From NCBI GenBank assembly GCA_035582835.1, contig JAYKAV010000433.1:1038732-1102731 (forward strand): 64,000 bases of DNA, in the 5' to 3' direction. Shown here in pieces: positions 62,406-64,000 of the stretch. Position 1 is the stretch's first letter. Each line of letters starts with the position of its first letter. Position numbers and translations under genes: made by a program. The notes beneath the pieces were generated by a model that saw only the letters and a program-made list of their open reading frames with translations, was not told where the DNA came from and ran no database searches. This stretch comes from Phoebastria nigripes (taxonomy: Eukaryota; Chordata; Aves; Procellariiformes; Diomedeidae).

Positions 62406-64000
62406 GAAGGTGTCCAGATCCAGGATGTGCATGGCTATCTCTTTATCTGCCTATATAGTACTCAGCTCCTGAGCTGCTCTTGGGTTTGCTTAGATTGCCT
62501 ATGTCTCTCCTCTGCTTTGTTCGGCTGCGCAGCAGAGTCCAACAAGGCAGGTGGGAGATATGTTGTGTTTTGCTGCAACATACGGCACCTTTCTGGATTT
62601 GCACCAGTTTAAAAAGAAAGTTAAAATGTGGGGGCCGAAAGCATAAAATGTCACATTCCTGAAAGTGTGCCCACTTGCTCTGAAGTCTGAAAGGAAGATG
62701 CTGGACATGCTACTTATCTCCATGGTTGGCAGCACTGCCCAGGGGCAAGGACAGCAAAACCATTGTGTTAGGAGCTCTGAGCTGAGCTAGAGCAGACCTC
62801 AGTCATTTCGATCAAAGTTGTATCTGCTTCCAGCCAAATCCTTGGGTGAAATCTGCAGTAAAACCCAGCTCTTTTGAAAGAAGAGATTAAGAAAAATATT
62901 AGGTGTTTGGCTCACACTGGAAAAAACAAAATGCTTGAAACTTTTTGCTAAGAATTGGGAAGAGAAAGGGGAGAAGTTCTCCACTGGTGCGTGAGTGGTA
63001 CCTTGGGTGCTGGCAGAGTGCCTTGGCTCTCCATGCTATGGGATGAGAGAGGCACTTTGGAAGCAAGCCAGAACATCCCTTATCCCCCTGCTCTGGAGTA
63101 GGGATGGGTGCTAAGCCAGAGGGTCCCCTAAGGGTGTGAGTCTGCCTCCCTAGAGATGCTCTGCCTGGGGATGCTGGGGCTGAGCCAGGCTTTTCCTACA
63201 GAGGCTGCTCCCCTGCACAGGCACAGCTGCAGCAAGCAGGAGGCAGCCTTGAATTTGGAAGGGCTGCTATGAGGCACTTCCCTCCTGCAAGCAAATCTTC
63301 CTCCCTGCTTGGGAATGGACACGGTAGAGAGAAACAAGGGTTGATTTTACCATGGCTGGCACTGTGACCCGGAAAAGCAAAAGCCAGGCTCGGGGCACAG
63401 TCTCATTTTCAGGGGAAGAGGGGAACTCTGTTTTCCCAACCTATGTGCATATTGTGGCTGTCTCTCTGTCACCAAGGAAGCACAAAGAGCTTTTTAAAGA
63501 CCTGCAAAGACCAGCTGCCACCCCCATCAATCACTTGCTGTTTCTTTACACCCTGTGGGCCTTCTTCCAAATCTCCTTTGAGGACTGCCAAAGTGGGTGC
63601 ACTCTGCCTGTCTCCAAGTAGTCTCCACAGTGTGGGATGCATGGATGGGACAACACATACCACTGCAGGGACATGACAGGACATGACTGGGTGGCTTCCT
63701 CCCCAGAACTGCTCTGGCCATCCTTGCCCTCCCGGCCTGGCATTGCTCTCTGCCCAGCTGGAAGCTACCTTGTACCTTGACACNGAGGAGCTCCAAGTGC
63801 CTTCTCTCCACAGCAGAGCTGTGCGCTAATGCTCCCCATGGGTCTGGCCTTATCACAGCTCTAATTGGCATCAGCGTCNGTAATCTCAGCCTCCAGCTGT
63901 TTGCTGTGTCTGGGGAAGAGGAGAAAGCACTTCAGGGAATTAATTTTAATTATAAGGACGACATGCTCTGTGTCCTGGCTGGCAGGCAGGCTTGGCCCAG
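62406..64000. other. Right-end intergenic region
   Basis: No gene is recognised. An open frame of 89 codons starts at 63,352 with a good start context (TTTACCATGG) but resembles nothing I know. The last 150 bases include GGAATTAATTTTAATTATAA (63,937-63,956), a homeodomain-type cluster. DRD4, the next gene in human, is not visible within the window. Confidence 0.4.

Noticed and set aside
63352..63621. 89-codon plus-strand frame with a good start context
   Set aside because: No domain, no splice partners and no codon bias; kept only as a remark in the right-end entry.

Overview
Vertebrate nuclear DNA, almost certainly from a bird. Genes are split into many short exons with GT-AG introns. An encoded peptide matches chicken secretin as I remember it. 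One intron carries a solo LTR of a well-known avian endogenous-retrovirus family. Isolated N bases are scattered through the assembly. All three genes I can identify lie on the minus strand, so they read from right to left.

Region 1 (1 to about 22.7 kb) is BUB1B (BubR1), the mitotic checkpoint pseudokinase. I place 22 coding exons between 21,698 and 876 by joining open frames at phase-consistent splice sites. The last coding exon and 3' UTR are not recognisable and probably lie left of base 1. The promoter is a CpG island (about 22.0-22.7 kb) holding a ZNF143-type site, two CCAAT boxes 31 bp apart and CHR elements, the layout expected of a G2/M cell-cycle gene.

Region 2 (about 22.7-35.0 kb) has no gene I can name. 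It holds a coding-like orphan exon candidate (29.65-29.85 kb), a 105-bp degenerate tandem repeat (30.9-31.2 kb) and an old tRNA-derived SINE remnant (about 32.5 kb).

Region 3 (35.0-48.6 kb) is CDHR5, an intestinal brush-border protocadherin, in 14 coding exons (about 701 aa). It has a signal peptide, cadherin repeats, one transmembrane helix and an acidic tail. I found no mucin-like repeat domain.

Region 4 (50.7-55.1 kb) is SCT, the secretin precursor (136 aa, four coding exons). It carries two related hormone units on twin 105-bp exons: a secretin-like peptide upstream of classical secretin.

Region 5 (55.1-64 kb) contains no recognisable protein gene. It has SINE and CR1-like remnants and several AT-rich blocks dense in homeodomain-type sites that look like candidate conserved non-coding elements.

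CDHR5 next to SCT matches the human 11p15.5 order, whereas BUB1B is on human 15q15. The window therefore spans a junction between two blocks that are on different human chromosomes. The three genes do not form one pathway: BUB1B acts at kinetochores, while CDHR5 and SCT are both expected in gut epithelium.
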